Shown one piece after another: positions 25,160 through 35,029 of a DNA stretch of 64,000 nucleotides. Both the position numbers and the translations under genes were made by a program. This DNA comes from an uncultured bacterium. Its GTDB lineage: Bacteria; Bacillota_I; Bacilli_A; RFN20; CAG-826. The notes beneath the pieces are model-generated. The model was not told the DNA's origin. It ran no database searches and saw nothing but the letters and a program-made list of their open reading frames with translations. Each line of letters opens with the position of its first letter. The stretch's first letter is position 1. The stretch covers positions 1 through 64,000 of the forward strand of contig CASFQA010000001.1 in assembly GCA_949296775.1 (NCBI GenBank), in the 5' to 3' direction.

Positions 25160-26473
25160 TTGGCCATGGATATTATTTTTTGGGTCCTCACCGCCTTGAT
25201 TCTGCTCGTTCTTCTTTGGGTCGTCTTCCTGCTCAGTTTTCAATTCGTGTTCATCCTCTGCGGTTTCTTGAAGCCCAAGGTCTTCCCCAAAGCCCAGGTT
25301 TTAAGGAAATTCGCCATCATCATCCCGGCCCATAACGAATCATCGGTCATCGGCGATTCGGTTAAGTATTTGCTGCATGAGCTCGATTACCCCAAAGATC
25401 TATATGACGTCTATGTCTGCGCCGACAATTGCACCGACGATACCTTTGCCCTTGCTGAGCAGGCGGGGGCAAAAGTCTATGAAAGGCATTGCGATGACCC
25501 GGACAAGAAGCGGGCCGCCTTTCCGATTAAATTATTGATCGATGAGGTTATGAAATCGGATAAAGGATATGATGCGGTCATCAAGTTCGATGCCGACAAC
25601 ATCCCAAGCCGGAATTACCTCCACGCGATGAACAACGCCCTTGAGGCTGGAGTGACCATCGCCCGGGCCCATGAAGCCCCCTCGAACATGGGGCAGAACC
25701 TTTGGACCAGCGTCTCGGCTTGCTACTATGCAAGGGATTCCCGCCTAGCCTGCAACTTCCGGGAACGGGTCAATTGGAACTCGATGCTTTCCGGGGCTGG
25801 CATGATGGTGAGCCTGGCGGTCTTAAAGGACACCGGGGGTTGGGATGCGATGGGGGGCATCGACGATGCCGAATTCACCGTCAAGCGGCTGCTCGAGGGG
25901 AGGCACGTCAATTACGTGAGCGACGCCATCGTTTACGAGGATCAGCCTTCTTCCCGGGCCGATTCGGCCGCGAGGAATGCCCGGATGGCCAATGGATTGG
26001 CCAAACTGTACAAACAGTCAGCTTGGGATTTGCTAAAGATGTTCTTCAAAACCGGCAATCTATCCTATTTGGACATGTTCGCCCAATTATCCTTCGTGCC
26101 CTTGCCGATGGTCTTGGGCATCAGCATCCCCCTCTATGCCGTTTTCTTCTTTTTGACCTTAGGGCTCGATGCCGGTGGCATCAACGTTTATTCGATGTTC
26201 ACCCCCGGATGGGACGGGTCGGCCTTTTCTACGATGGCCTGGGTCCTCATCGGCGGCCTTATCGCCCTTGTTTTCTATTACGTTCTTTGGACTTACCAAT
26301 CTTGGCTGGGGGTATACCTCGACCGCGATATCCTCGATAAGGACTGGTATAAGCAAGCGAAAAAAGGCATTTGGCTCGGGGCTTTTGCCATGATCGTCTA
26401 CGGCAGTTCGGTTTCTAGCGGGACAAGAAAGAAGAGAGTCGCCTGGAAAGAGATAAAACGAAATAAGAAGTAA
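25160..26473 (+). CDS. Membrane glycosyltransferase family 2
   Basis: About 437 residues. A membrane segment at the N-terminus (IIFWVLTALILLVLLWVV) is followed by a GT2 catalytic domain with IIIPAHNES, FDADN (the DxD metal motif) and DDAEFTVKR, and then by further membrane segments near residues 300-400. It resembles processive or polyprenol-linked GT2 enzymes. The frame is open from 25088, but that part is the rubrerythrin terminator. TTG 25160 stands nine bases after AAGGAG (25145-25150) and is the best start; ATG 25166 is the alternative. The sugar and acceptor are unknown. Confidence 0.8.
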   Translation: MAMDIIFWVLTALILLVLLWVVFLLSFQFVFILCGFLKPKVFPKAQVLRKFAIIIPAHNESSVIGDSVKYLLHELDYPKDLYDVYVCADNCTDDTFALAEQAGAKVYERHCDDPDKKRAAFPIKLLIDEVMKSDKGYDAVIKFDADNIPSRNYLHAMNNALEAGVTIARAHEAPSNMGQNLWTSVSACYYARDSRLACNFRERVNWNSMLSGAGMMVSLAVLKDTGGWDAMGGIDDAEFTVKRLLEGRHVNYVSDAIVYEDQPSSRADSAARNARMANGLAKLYKQSAWDLLKMFFKTGNLSYLDMFAQLSFVPLPMVLGISIPLYAVFFFLTLGLDAGGINVYSMFTPGWDGSAFSTMAWVLIGGLIALVFYYVLWTYQSWLGVYLDRDILDKDWYKQAKKGIWLGAFAMIVYGSSVSSGTRKKRVAWKEIKRNKK

Positions 26474-26789
26474 GGGCCGAATTCGGGAGCCTTATGGCCA
26501 AACTTTAAAAATACGTTCGCCAATTTCGAAATTCACCTTCGCCTTTTTCGAAATATTATTCTGCCATAATTCAAATTTTATCCGTCCGTTTTTAAAAAAT
26601 ACTATATAAAATTGAAAAGTTTGGAATTGCGTTATCTTTTTGGCATGGAAAGAAAATACTTTGTCGATTAATAGAAAAAGCGGTTGCGCGGAAGCTCCGG
26701 AATAGCGGGGCGGTTACGGCTTTTAGACCTTCGTTTAAAACACGGACGGGATATTCGTCTTCCCGATAACCCAATTAAAAGACTGACGA
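26474..26789. other. AT-rich intergenic region between convergent genes
   Basis: No gene is visible. Contains repeated TTTCGAAAT-like palindromes around 26520-26565 but no standard terminator. Confidence 0.4.
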
Positions 26790-28058
26790 TTAATTTGGCT
26801 TTTGCGGCGTTTCCGCTTCTTCGAGTTCGGCTATCTGGGCTTCCAATTCCTTTTTTCGCGCCTCGATGGATTTGGCGTCCATCCGAACCCCGGCTTGGAA
26901 TTTCGACTCGAAGATGATGACGGTTATCAAGCTTAGGATCAATACGAAATAGAAGGTCAGCATCCGCCAGAGCAAGGCGATGACGGTGGCCCGGGCATAC
27001 TCGACGCCGATGGCCCCTAAGCAGATGGCGAAGGCGAACTCGATGCCGCCGGTTCCTCCAGGGGTTGGGATCCAACAGACCGCCCCCGAGGCGAAGGCGC
27101 TTAGGAAACCGACCTCAGCGTATTCGCTCCAAGGAGTCGGTTCCCCGACGGCCCGTAAAAGGAAATAGGGCAAGGAGAAGTAGATCATGTAAGCTACCAG
27201 CTTGAAGAGGAAGGAAACCGCTACCGAGCCTTTATGGGCGAAAAGGGCCTTCATCGTCGATTGGACGTTTTCGCAATACATCTCAAAGGATGGGATTCTT
27301 TTGGCTAGGAACTTATTGATCCAACGGAAACGGCAAAACCATTTGGCGATCCCGACCAGCCAATTGGCCAACCTCTTCGAAACGCCTAAGGCGATGATGA
27401 AGAAAAGGAAGCCAAGGTTGAATACATAACCGAGGATCGCCAAAGCCCAGGTCCAGTAATAGGCGGTCAGGTTCCCGGTTTCCGGATCGACCGTGAAGTT
27501 ATAAATGGCCTCATTGATATCGCCGATGTAAAAGAAGGCGAAGACCTCCAATAAGTTCAAGGCGATGAGATAAATGACGAAGTTAGTCAGCACCAACCCG
27601 GTGGCGGTGCCGCTTTTCATCCCCTTTTTGGTGAAGTCGTACATTTGGATTGGCTGCCCGCCGGCGGCGAAAGGGGTGACGCCGTTGAAGAAATGCTCGC
27701 TGGCCCCGATCAAATAGGCATCGGTGGTCGAGGTGCTTTTGTCGAAGGATTTGGCGAGGATGACTAGCGATATGGGGAAAATGATGAAGAAGACGAGCGT
27801 CATGCCGATGGCCGCCAATAACCAAAGGTAATTTTGCCCGCTGGCGATGTCGGAGAAGGTTTTGGCGATGTCGGATATCTCGGAGGTGTTGAGGATGACG
27901 GTCACGACGATGATGGCCATCATTATCATGAAGATGATGCCGGAGATAAGCGTCTTCTTATTGGTTTTCCCCGCTTTGCCCGCCAGCAAGTTCAATTCCT
28001 CTTGCAGGGCTTTCTTTTTCTCTTCCTTGGTTTGGGTGGGGTTTTGCGATTCGTTCAT
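26790..28058 (-). CDS. Flippase-like membrane protein (AglD/MprF N-domain family)
   Basis: 422 residues with a charged N-terminus (about 35 residues), eight or so membrane segments and a charged helical C-terminus. The family mark is HFFNGVTPFAAGGQPIQMYDF together with IPTPGGTGGIEFAFA, as in the lysylphosphatidylglycerol synthase transmembrane family. Members move lipid-linked substrates or accompany glycolipid synthesis. It lies opposite the GT2 gene and near the GT4/PlsC pair, which suits a glycolipid role, but the substrate is not known. Confidence 0.82.
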   Translation of the reverse strand: MNESQNPTQTKEEKKKALQEELNLLAGKAGKTNKKTLISGIIFMIMMAIIVVTVILNTSEISDIAKTFSDIASGQNYLWLLAAIGMTLVFFIIFPISLVILAKSFDKSTSTTDAYLIGASEHFFNGVTPFAAGGQPIQMYDFTKKGMKSGTATGLVLTNFVIYLIALNLLEVFAFFYIGDINEAIYNFTVDPETGNLTAYYWTWALAILGYVFNLGFLFFIIALGVSKRLANWLVGIAKWFCRFRWINKFLAKRIPSFEMYCENVQSTMKALFAHKGSVAVSFLFKLVAYMIYFSLPYFLLRAVGEPTPWSEYAEVGFLSAFASGAVCWIPTPGGTGGIEFAFAICLGAIGVEYARATVIALLWRMLTFYFVLILSLITVIIFESKFQAGVRMDAKSIEARKKELEAQIAELEEAETPQKPN

Positions 28059-28183
28059 ATGGATACCGGGCGCATTCTACCTTATATCGGCTCGCTTGTC
28101 CTTATCCTTTTCTTCCGATTTTGGCCTCGATTTCCTCGCAGGCGCTCATTCGCGAGGGCGCGCCTACGAGAAAATCCGCGCAA

Positions 28184-28253
28184 TTTTACGTTCTTATTAC
28201 CGAGTTTTACCTTCCCTTAGTGGAACTGCCGCTTCTTTTGCCTTCAATATAAT
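28184..28253 (+). promoter_or_regulatory. Pst promoter with three Pho-box-like repeats
   Basis: TTTTAC (28184), TATTAC (28195) and TTTTAC (28205) are spaced 11 and 10 bases apart, like the tandem hexamers bound by PhoP/PhoB. A perfect TATAAT follows at 28248-28253 with no usable -35, as expected for an activator-dependent promoter. The PhoB-type regulator is encoded in the same operon. Confidence 0.6.
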
Positions 28254-28286
28254 GCCGTTGCGAAAAACTAGGAAAAGAGAAAAAGA

Positions 28287-29165
28287 ATGAAAAACAAATC
28301 GCTCAAAACCCCGTTCCTCCTGCTCGCCGGTTTGGCTTTGGCGGGCTGCGCCGGGGACTTCGATCCCGCGACCCCGATCACGGTCGTGACTAGGGAGGAT
28401 GGCTCCGGCACCAAAAGCGCCTTCATGGAGATCATCGGATTGAAAGGGAAAGCCGACGTCGAGGAGAACATCGTCGTCGCCTCCTCGACCGCCGCCGTCT
28501 TGACCGAGGTCGAGAACAATCCCTACGCCATCGCCTATGACTCCTTAGGCTATCTGGATGACACCGTTAAGATCCTAACTGTCGATGGGGTGGAAGCCAC
28601 CACCGAAAACATTCAGGATGGGTCGTACGCCATCTCCCGCCCCCTCAACGTCATTTATCAGGAAGCGAGGATCGAGGCGAGCCCGTTATTGACCGATTAT
28701 TTGGGTTTCCTTTCCTCCTCGACGGCTCAACAGACCATCGCTGGCAACGGTTACGTGAGCATCGTCGCCGAGGTTGAGGATTACGCCGCCCCTGCCTCGC
28801 CTTTAACCGGGGAGATCGACATCTCCGGCTCGACCTCTTTGCAGCCGCTTATGACGATTTTGGCCGAGGAATATGAAGCCCTTAACGAAGGGGTGACCAT
28901 CAATGTCTCCGGCGGTGGCTCGGGGACTGGCTATGAGAACGGGCAAAACGGCATCTCCGATTTCGGGATGATTTCCGAGGAATTCAACCAAAGCAAAGCC
29001 GATAAATGCGTGCATCGGACCGTCGCCAAAGACGGGATCGGAATAATCGTCAATAAAGACAACCCCCTAACCGACATCAGCAAGGCCGACCTAAAAACCA
29101 TCTACGATGTCGATGCCGATCCGGGATTCCAGTCATGGAGCGAGCTGCTCGAAAAAGCCGAATAA
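28287..29165 (+). CDS. pstS: Phosphate-binding lipoprotein PstS, circularly permuted order
   Basis: 292 residues with a lipoprotein signal (lipobox LAGC, Cys21). The mature part begins with what is normally the second half of PstS: ITVVTREDGSGTKSAF (the phosphate-loop arginine and SGT), and continues to about residue 160. From about residue 170 comes what is normally the first half: EIDISGSTSLQPLM, VSGGGSGTGYENGQ, DFGMISEEF and finally ISKADLKTIY and SWSEL, which usually lead into the GSGT segment. The halves are therefore swapped at the lobe boundary. It binds phosphate outside the membrane and hands it to PstCA. First gene of the pst operon. Confidence 0.85.
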   Translation: MKNKSLKTPFLLLAGLALAGCAGDFDPATPITVVTREDGSGTKSAFMEIIGLKGKADVEENIVVASSTAAVLTEVENNPYAIAYDSLGYLDDTVKILTVDGVEATTENIQDGSYAISRPLNVIYQEARIEASPLLTDYLGFLSSSTAQQTIAGNGYVSIVAEVEDYAAPASPLTGEIDISGSTSLQPLMTILAEEYEALNEGVTINVSGGGSGTGYENGQNGISDFGMISEEFNQSKADKCVHRTVAKDGIGIIVNKDNPLTDISKADLKTIYDVDADPGFQSWSELLEKAE

Positions 29166-30019
29166 AGGAAGAGATTGTCAAATGGGCGCTGTTTGGATGC
29201 GCCCTTTTCGGCGTCTTGGCCGTCGTTTCGATCGCCGTTTTCCTTTTCGCCACCGGCCTCCCTTTCATCGCGGAAAAGGGTTTTGGCTCGTTTTTCCTTT
29301 CCGCCACCTGGCGCCCGACCGCCAATAGCCCGGAGTATGGCCTATTGGCCTTATTCTGCACGACTTTGGCCGTAACGGTTTTCTCAACCGCCCTCGGCGG
29401 GCTGCTTGGGTTAACGACGGCGATGTGCTTATTCCGCTTCGTGCCCAAGCGATGCAAAAGGCCCTTGTCGTTTCTTATCTCCATCCTTTCGGGCATCCCT
29501 TCGGTGATCTACGGCCTATTCGGGGTCAACGTCATCGTTCCTTTCCTCCGCGATTATGTCTCCCCGACCGGCATGGGCTATGGGATATTGGCCGCGACGC
29601 TGGTACTATCGATCATGATCCTCCCGACGATGGTAAGCTTTACCCTCGATTCCCTAGAAGCGGTGAACCCTTCCTATTACGAAGGGGCTTTGGCCCTCGG
29701 GGCGAGCCGAGAGATGGCTTGCTTCAAAGTCGTCATGCCCGCCGCCAAAAGCGGCATCTTCGCCGCCTTGGTCCTTTCCAGCGGACGGGCGATGGGGGAG
29801 ACGATGGCCGTCATCATGGTCATCGGCTCAAGGGCCTCGATGCCGACCGGTTTATTTCAAAGCACCCTGACCTTGACCGGGGCCATCGCTTTGGGGGCCA
29901 CCGAATATAGCGGCGATGCCAAAACGTCCTTGATCGCGGTCGGGGTCGTGCTTTTCGTCTTGACCTTGCTTATCAATATCGCCTTCGCCTTGATCAAGGG
30001 AAAGGGGGCAAGATGCTAA
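29135..30019 (+). CDS. pstC: Phosphate ABC transporter permease PstC
   Basis: 294 residues, about six membrane segments. The permease EAA-type loop reads YYEGALALGASREMACFKVVMPAAKSG in sequence (positions about 187-213), and ILSGIPSVIYGLFG is typical of PstC/PstA. The frame overlaps the end of pstS by 31 bases. An AAAGGAAG ribosome binding sequence lies at 29165-29172, inside this frame, so the true start may be a rarer codon slightly downstream of ATG 29135. Confidence 0.92.
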   Translation: MERAARKSRIKEEIVKWALFGCALFGVLAVVSIAVFLFATGLPFIAEKGFGSFFLSATWRPTANSPEYGLLALFCTTLAVTVFSTALGGLLGLTTAMCLFRFVPKRCKRPLSFLISILSGIPSVIYGLFGVNVIVPFLRDYVSPTGMGYGILAATLVLSIMILPTMVSFTLDSLEAVNPSYYEGALALGASREMACFKVVMPAAKSGIFAALVLSSGRAMGETMAVIMVIGSRASMPTGLFQSTLTLTGAIALGATEYSGDAKTSLIAVGVVLFVLTLLINIAFALIKGKGARC

Positions 30020-30870
30020 GCGAAAGCTCTTTCCGCCGTCATCGGGCGCTGTACTTGGGCTATCGGGGTGGGGCCTATCTTGGGATGGGGATCTCGGTTT
30101 TGGCGTTGGTCGGATTAGTGGCTTATATCCTATTCAAAGGAGCCCCCTATCTATCATTCGATTTGCTTTTTGGGGATTATTCCTTCCGTTCCGTCTCCCT
30201 TCTTCCGGCCTTCATCGGGACGGGCTATCTTATCCTGATATCTTTGGGCATCGCCGCCCCGATCGGGATTTTGGCCGCCCTCTTCTTAAGCGAATACGCC
30301 ATCGCCGGAAAGAGAATCGTCGGGGTTATCCGGGTTGGGATCGAAACCTTATCGGGGATACCCTCCATCGTCTATGGCTTGTTCGGTTATCTCCTTTTCG
30401 TCTTTTATTTGGGGTGGGGGTATAGCCTGCTCGGCGGGGGAATGACCTTGGCTTTGATGGTTTTGCCGACCATCATCCGGGGAGTCGAGGAGAGTTTGCA
30501 TTCGGTCCCTAAGTCGCTTCGGGAAGCGAGTTTTGCCCTCGGGGCCGGAAAGGCGGCCACCACCTTCAAGATCGTTTTGCCTTGCGCGGCCCCCGGCATC
30601 TTGACCTCGCTCATCCTTTCGATCGGCCGGGTATTAAGCGAATCGGCGGTTCTGCTTGTGACCATCGGGATGGTGGTCAACAAGAACCCACCGACCCCTT
30701 TGAGCCCCGGGACTTCTTTGGCTCTCGATATCTACTACTTCTCCTCCTATGGTTACCGGGAGGAAGCGGCCGCGACGGCGGTGGTGCTGCTTCTATTGGT
30801 CCTCTTCCTCGACGGAATGGCTTTGTTGGTGACCAAATTGCTTTCGAAAGGAAAAGGCTATGGAAAATAA
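30013..30870 (+). CDS. pstA: Phosphate ABC transporter permease PstA
   Basis: 285 residues with six membrane segments. Family motifs are [16 protein letters not shown] and the cytoplasmic loop [19 protein letters not shown]. It overlaps pstC by seven bases and pstB by eleven, so translation is coupled. Forms the channel with PstC. Confidence 0.94.
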   Translation: MLSESSFRRHRALYLGYRGGAYLGMGISVLALVGLVAYILFKGAPYLSFDLLFGDYSFRSVSLLPAFIGTGYLILISLGIAAPIGILAALFLSEYAIAGKRIVGVIRVGIETLSGIPSIVYGLFGYLLFVFYLGWGYSLLGGGMTLALMVLPTIIRGVEESLHSVPKSLREASFALGAGKAATTFKIVLPCAAPGILTSLILSIGRVLSESAVLLVTIGMVVNKNPPTPLSPGTSLALDIYYFSSYGYREEAAATAVVLLLLVLFLDGMALLVTKLLSKGKGYGK

Positions 30871-31618
30871 GATCGTCTCCGTCTCCCACCTTAATCTTTT
30901 CTATGGGGAACAGCAGGCCCTCAAAGACATCAATCTCGATATCTACGATAAGCAGGCGTTGGCCCTGATCGGCCCCTCCGGCTGCGGGAAATCGACTTTT
31001 CTCCGTTGCCTGAACCGGATGAACGATTTAATCGACGATTGCCGTATCGACGGCAGCGTTCTTTTTGGATCGGAAGAGGTTCTAAGCAAAAAGATCGACG
31101 TCAATATCCTCCGGAAAAGGGTTGGGATGGTCTTTCAGCGGCCCAACCCCTTCCCGACCTCGATCTTCGACAACATCGCCTTCGCCCCTCGCCTATTCGG
31201 GGTGAGGAAAAAGGACGAGCTGAACGCCATCGTCGTCAAAAGCCTTCAGCGGGCCTCGATTTACGATGAGGTCAAGGACCGGCTCAAAACCCCGGCCCTC
31301 TCCCTTTCCGGCGGCCAGCAGCAACGGCTTTGCATCGCCCGGGCCCTGGCGGTGGAGCCCGAGGTGTTGTTAATGGATGAGCCGACGAGCGCTTTAGACC
31401 CGATCTCGACCGCGAAAATCGAGGAACTGATCGTCGAGCTGAAGAAGGAGATCCCCATCGTCATCGTCACCCACAACATGCAGCAGGCGACCCGGGTCGC
31501 CGACCGGACCGCTTTCTTCTTAATGGGGGAGATGATTGAGGACGGTCCGACTGAAAGGCTGTTCGCCACGCCTAAAGATAAGCGAACGCTTAATTACATT
31601 ACCGGCCGTTTCGGGTAG
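30860..31618 (+). CDS. pstB: Phosphate ABC transporter ATP-binding protein PstB
   Basis: 252 residues, complete ABC ATPase. Walker [11 protein letters not shown]-loop [11 protein letters not shown] (the FP-rich form is typical of PstB), signature [15 protein letters not shown], Walker [13 protein letters not shown] and the H-loop VTHNMQQA. It powers phosphate import through PstCA. Confidence 0.97.
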   Translation: MENKIVSVSHLNLFYGEQQALKDINLDIYDKQALALIGPSGCGKSTFLRCLNRMNDLIDDCRIDGSVLFGSEEVLSKKIDVNILRKRVGMVFQRPNPFPTSIFDNIAFAPRLFGVRKKDELNAIVVKSLQRASIYDEVKDRLKTPALSLSGGQQQRLCIARALAVEPEVLLMDEPTSALDPISTAKIEELIVELKKEIPIVIVTHNMQQATRVADRTAFFLMGEMIEDGPTERLFATPKDKRTLNYITGRFG

Positions 31619-31633
31619 AATAGGAGAGCACGT

Positions 31634-32278
31634 ATGGAAAACCGTGTTGAACGAACAATCGATGGGATCCGGGATCAAGTGACCCGCCTCTCCTTTTTAT
31701 CGTTAAAAGCCATCGAGAAGGCGATGCGGAGCTTGAAGGAGAAAGACAAGGGGAAAGCCAAGGAGGTCATGGCCGATGACGCCGTTATCGACGAGGCTTA
31801 TTCCTCAATCGAGAAGGAATGCTTCTCCGTCCTCCTCCTCGATTCCCCTTTCGCCTGCGATTTCCTTTTCATCTCCTCGGCCTTGAAGATGATAACCGAC
31901 TTGGAGCGGATCGGCGATTATGCCGCCGACATCGCCGAGGAAGTGACTTATCTGCCGTCATCGTCGCGCTTGAACATCCCGGATTTATTCGCTCTCAGCG
32001 ACTGCGTCATCGCTTTGCTCAGGGAAGCGGTTGACGCTTTTTTGAATTCCGACGTCGGGAAAGCCCGTAATTTGGCGAAACAAGACGATCGGATCGATGA
32101 GCTTTTCCTAAAAGTCCGTTCCGATGTGGCGCACGACATCGATTCCCATGCCTTATCTCCGGAGGAGGGGATCGTTGCCGCCCTCATTTCCAAATATTTG
32201 GAACGGATCGCCGATCACGGGGTCAACCTCGGGGAATGGGTGGATTACGCGTTGACCGGAGAACATGGTCTTTCATAA
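31634..32278 (+). CDS. phoU: Phosphate-signalling protein PhoU
   Basis: 214 residues, two PhoU helical repeats with the acidic metal motifs (DLERIGDYAADIAEE and LERIADHGVNLGEW). PhoU connects the transporter to the PhoR kinase and represses the regulon when phosphate is plentiful. AGGAG lies nine bases before ATG 31634. Confidence 0.95.
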   Translation: MENRVERTIDGIRDQVTRLSFLSLKAIEKAMRSLKEKDKGKAKEVMADDAVIDEAYSSIEKECFSVLLLDSPFACDFLFISSALKMITDLERIGDYAADIAEEVTYLPSSSRLNIPDLFALSDCVIALLREAVDAFLNSDVGKARNLAKQDDRIDELFLKVRSDVAHDIDSHALSPEEGIVAALISKYLERIADHGVNLGEWVDYALTGEHGLS

Positions 32279-32291
32279 GGAGGGTTGATCC

Positions 32292-32963
32292 ATGGAGGAA
32301 TATTCCAATCTCGTTTACTGCGTCGATGACGACATCGCCATCCGTGAACTCTATGGGTGCGCCTTCGCCCTCGGCGGCTTCCTCTATCGGGCTTTGGCCT
32401 CGGGGAAGGAGCTCTTCGCTGAACTCAATAAGCGGAAACCCGACCTCATCGTCTTGGATTTGATGTTGCCGGGGGAAGATGGCTTCGACATTTTGAAGTC
32501 CCTCAAATCCGATACCCGTTACGTCGATATCCCAGTCATCATCGTCTCGGCCAAATCCGGGGAGAGCGATAAAGTCAAAGGGCTCGATATGGGGGCCGAC
32601 GATTACATGGATAAGCCTTTCAAGGTCATGGAGTTCTTGGCTCGGGTCAAAGCCAATATCCGAAAAACCCAGCCGGCCAATATTCCCTTTAAGGGATTGA
32701 AGTACGACGTTAATAAGAAAATCTTCTTCCTCAACGGAGCGGTGATGAAGTTGACCAACAAAGAGACCCAGCTGCTGAAGCTGCTTTTGGAAAACAGAGA
32801 GAAACTCATTGAGAAGGAAGCGCTGATCGCCGCCGTTTGGCCGGACGCGATCGATATCGAGACCCGGACCGTCGACGTCCACCTTTCGATGCTTAGGAAA
32901 AAACTCGCCCCGGCGGGGATTGAGCTCAAAACCGTGAGGGGCGTCGGCTATATCCTTGAATGA
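32292..32963 (+). CDS. phoB: Phosphate-regulon response regulator (PhoB/PhoP type)
   Basis: 223 residues. Receiver domain with acidic pocket YCVDDDIAI, phosphorylation Asp in [13 protein letters not shown] and Lys in YMDKPF; OmpR-type winged helix in the C-terminal 95 residues ([31 protein letters not shown]). Ends in TGA that overlaps the ATG of the kinase gene. It should bind the hexamer repeats ahead of pstS. Confidence 0.93.
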   Translation: MEEYSNLVYCVDDDIAIRELYGCAFALGGFLYRALASGKELFAELNKRKPDLIVLDLMLPGEDGFDILKSLKSDTRYVDIPVIIVSAKSGESDKVKGLDMGADDYMDKPFKVMEFLARVKANIRKTQPANIPFKGLKYDVNKKIFFLNGAVMKLTNKETQLLKLLLENREKLIEKEALIAAVWPDAIDIETRTVDVHLSMLRKKLAPAGIELKTVRGVGYILE

Positions 32964-34612
32964 GGAAGCGCCTCGTCCTCTTCGTCTCATCCCTTATTTT
33001 CCTCGCGGTGGCGGCGGTTTTCGGTTTTTCGGTGTATTTCTTCACCTCATCGACCCTTTCCCAGGGCCGAGCCGAAGCCCGTCATCTGGCGTCTTTCTTC
33101 GCCAGCGCCTTCGAGGATGGGCAAACGATCGACAGCGGATTTTCCCCCGATAATTTCGCTTTGGCCATTTTTGACGAGGAAGGGGATTTGGTCTATGAAG
33201 CCGGCACCGACCTCCCTCCCTCCTACCTTTCCCTACCCGAGGTAAAGACCGCGATGGCGGAGGGCGAAGGGGAAGCGGTTAGGGATTACGATGGCGTTTC
33301 CCGCATCGCCGCCTGCTGCCTTCGGACCCAAAATCAAAAAGGTGAGACCTATTATCTATATTGCCAAATCGGGGTCGAGCTATATGGGCATAGCTTCGTC
33401 AATTTCTGCGTCTCGAGCGCCCTGGTCTCGGCTTTGATCATCGCCATCGGCATATTGCTCGCTTACTTCCTTTCCGCTCTATCCTTTAAGCCGATCGAAG
33501 CCAGCAAAGTCCGTTTTCACGAACTGGTCGATGGCCGCCCCCTGACGGCTTTCCCCAAGCCCCACGATAAGGCGAGCCAGGAGTATTACCGGGAAGTCGA
33601 CGATGCCTCGACCGCCTTATTGGCCGCTCGGAAAGCCCTTAACGACGAAAAGGAGGGGATTAGGAAGATCCTCGACTCGGTCAGCGACCTCATCATCTTG
33701 ATGGGGGAGGGGGAGGATATCGCCTTCCTCAACGAAGCGGCCGCGAAAGCTTTCCGCCTCGATGTCTTTAAATTCCATACTCTTTCCAGCTTAGGCTTTC
33801 CCCCGGGTGTCGAGGCGAACCTTCGGGAAAGGAAGAAGGTGGAGCAGGTTTACGATTTCAATCGCAAAACCTATGCTTTGCGGGGTTATTCGACATCCGG
33901 CGGCTATGTCATCGCTTTGGCCGATATCTCTTTTGAGGTCAACGGGGAGAAACTTCGTTCCTCGTTTTTCTCGGCCGCCTCCCACGAGCTGAAGACCCCG
34001 CTTACCTCGATCATGGGGCAAGCGGAGATCCTTTCTTTGACCCCCCATCCCGATGAACTCGACCCTTCGATCGAATCGATCGAGAAAGCCTCAAACCGGA
34101 TGTATCGGCTGATCGAGGACATGCTTTCGCTCTCCCGGATCGAGTTCGGCCATCGGGAAGTGAAAGGGGCGGTCAGCCTTGCGAAAGCGGCCGAAGAGGC
34201 GAGATCCGCTTTGTCTTTCCTGATGGAGGAAAAAGGGGTCGAGGTCATCATTCAGGGCGATTTCGTTTACCCGATCAATTACGATGACGGCTATTCTTTG
34301 ATCAAAAACCTGCTGGAGAACGGGATCCGTTATGGCCATAAGGGGGGCCATGTATGGCTGAATTTCCTTCCCGATGGCTTTGAGGTCAAAGACGATGGCC
34401 CAGGGATTGGGGAAGAAGACAAAAATCGGGTATTCGAACGCTTCTATCGGGTTGAGAAAAGCCGGGATAAAGCCAGTGGGGGAACCGGCCTCGGGCTCGC
34501 CATCGTCAAGCACACCATGCTTTCCTACGGGGGGAAGGTGACCCTAAGTTCCATATTGGGGGAAGGCAGCGTGTTCACCTGTTGTTTCCCCAGCAAGAAA
34601 AAGGGGAAATAA
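32960..34612 (+). CDS. phoR: Phosphate-regulon sensor histidine kinase (PhoR type)
   Basis: 550 residues. Membrane segment at about 5-27, an extracytoplasmic region, a second membrane segment at about 148-172, a PAS-like region (about 225-320), HisKA with the phosphate-accepting His in [14 protein letters not shown] and the ATPase domain with [10 protein letters not shown] (N box), [11 protein letters not shown] and [10 protein letters not shown]. Start overlaps the regulator stop (ATGA). With the five upstream genes it completes a self-contained phosphate regulon. Confidence 0.94.
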   Translation: MRKRLVLFVSSLIFLAVAAVFGFSVYFFTSSTLSQGRAEARHLASFFASAFEDGQTIDSGFSPDNFALAIFDEEGDLVYEAGTDLPPSYLSLPEVKTAMAEGEGEAVRDYDGVSRIAACCLRTQNQKGETYYLYCQIGVELYGHSFVNFCVSSALVSALIIAIGILLAYFLSALSFKPIEASKVRFHELVDGRPLTAFPKPHDKASQEYYREVDDASTALLAARKALNDEKEGIRKILDSVSDLIILMGEGEDIAFLNEAAAKAFRLDVFKFHTLSSLGFPPGVEANLRERKKVEQVYDFNRKTYALRGYSTSGGYVIALADISFEVNGEKLRSSFFSAASHELKTPLTSIMGQAEILSLTPHPDELDPSIESIEKASNRMYRLIEDMLSLSRIEFGHREVKGAVSLAKAAEEARSALSFLMEEKGVEVIIQGDFVYPINYDDGYSLIKNLLENGIRYGHKGGHVWLNFLPDGFEVKDDGPGIGEEDKNRVFERFYRVEKSRDKASGGTGLGLAIVKHTMLSYGGKVTLSSILGEGSVFTCCFPSKKKGK

Positions 34613-34639
34613 ACGGGCTCTTTTAGTTGTATTTTCCTC

Positions 34640-34668
34640 TTGCATTAGCTCCCTTTGGTGTGGATAAT
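34640..34668 (+). promoter_or_regulatory. Promoter of tRNA-Asp/tRNA-Phe
   Basis: TTGCAT (34640-34645), 17-base spacer, GATAAT (34663-34668). Same -35 sequence as the tRNA-fMet promoter. Confidence 0.75.
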
Positions 34669-34687
34669 GTACGAGCGCTTCCAGCGT

Positions 34688-34764
34688 GGACCATTGGTGT
34701 AGCGGCCTAACATGCTTCCCTGTCACGGAAGAGACCACGGGTTCGAATCCCGTATGGTCCGCCA
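34688..34764 (+). tRNA. tRNA-Asp (GTC)
   Basis: Acceptor stem GGACCAT/ATGGTCC, anticodon loop CTGTCAC with GTC, T-loop TTCGAAT and encoded GCCA end. Complete cloverleaf. Confidence 0.95.
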
Positions 34765-34767
34765 CTT

Positions 34768-34843
34768 GCCTCGGTAGCTCAGTCGGTAGAGCAAGGGACT
34801 GAAAATCCCTGTGTCGGCGGTTCGATTCCGCCCTGAGGCACCA
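34768..34843 (+). tRNA. tRNA-Phe (GAA)
   Basis: Acceptor stem GCCTCGG/CTGAGGC, anticodon loop CTGAAAA with GAA, T-loop TTCGATT and encoded ACCA end. Three bases after tRNA-Asp, same transcript. Confidence 0.95.
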
Positions 34844-34853
34844 GAAGCGTATT

Positions 34854-34880
34854 CCCCGGATTTGAGTCCGGGTTTTCTTT
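34854..34880 (+). terminator. Terminator after the tRNA pair
   Basis: CCCGGA, loop TTTGAG, TCCGGG (to 34872), then TTTTCTTT. Confidence 0.85.
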
Positions 34881-34994
34881 TGCATTGCGTTTAAGGTTTC
34901 AGGATAACCGCGACAATTCCCGAGATTCGAATATTAACGAATGCAAGATAGTGTAACCATGGCCGGTTCTATGCCTTCCCATTCCTTTTAAGCC

Positions 34995-35023
34995 TTAGAC
35001 ATCTTCCGTTTCCGTTCTATCCT
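34995..35023 (+). promoter_or_regulatory. Promoter with -10 box touching the reading frame
   Basis: TTAGAC (34995-35000), 17-base spacer, TATCCT (35018-35023). ATG 35030 is seven bases after the -10 box, where transcription should begin. No ribosome binding site exists, so the mRNA is probably leaderless. Confidence 0.6.
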
Positions 35024-35029
35024 ATGCTC

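Noticed and set aside
28803-29015. Tandem duplication as explanation for the PstS order
   Set aside because: The protein has the length of a single binding protein and each half appears only once, so a swap rather than a duplication is seen.
32961-32963. Reassignment of TGA to tryptophan, as in some Mollicutes
   Set aside because: TGA ends several conserved genes at the expected position (for example the response regulator, whose TGA overlaps the kinase start), and tryptophan is written TGG.
34544-34885. 113-codon frame on the minus strand across the tRNA pair
   Set aside because: It is the well-known spurious translation of antisense tRNA sequence (FEPVVSSVTG-type) and overlaps two real tRNAs and a terminator.
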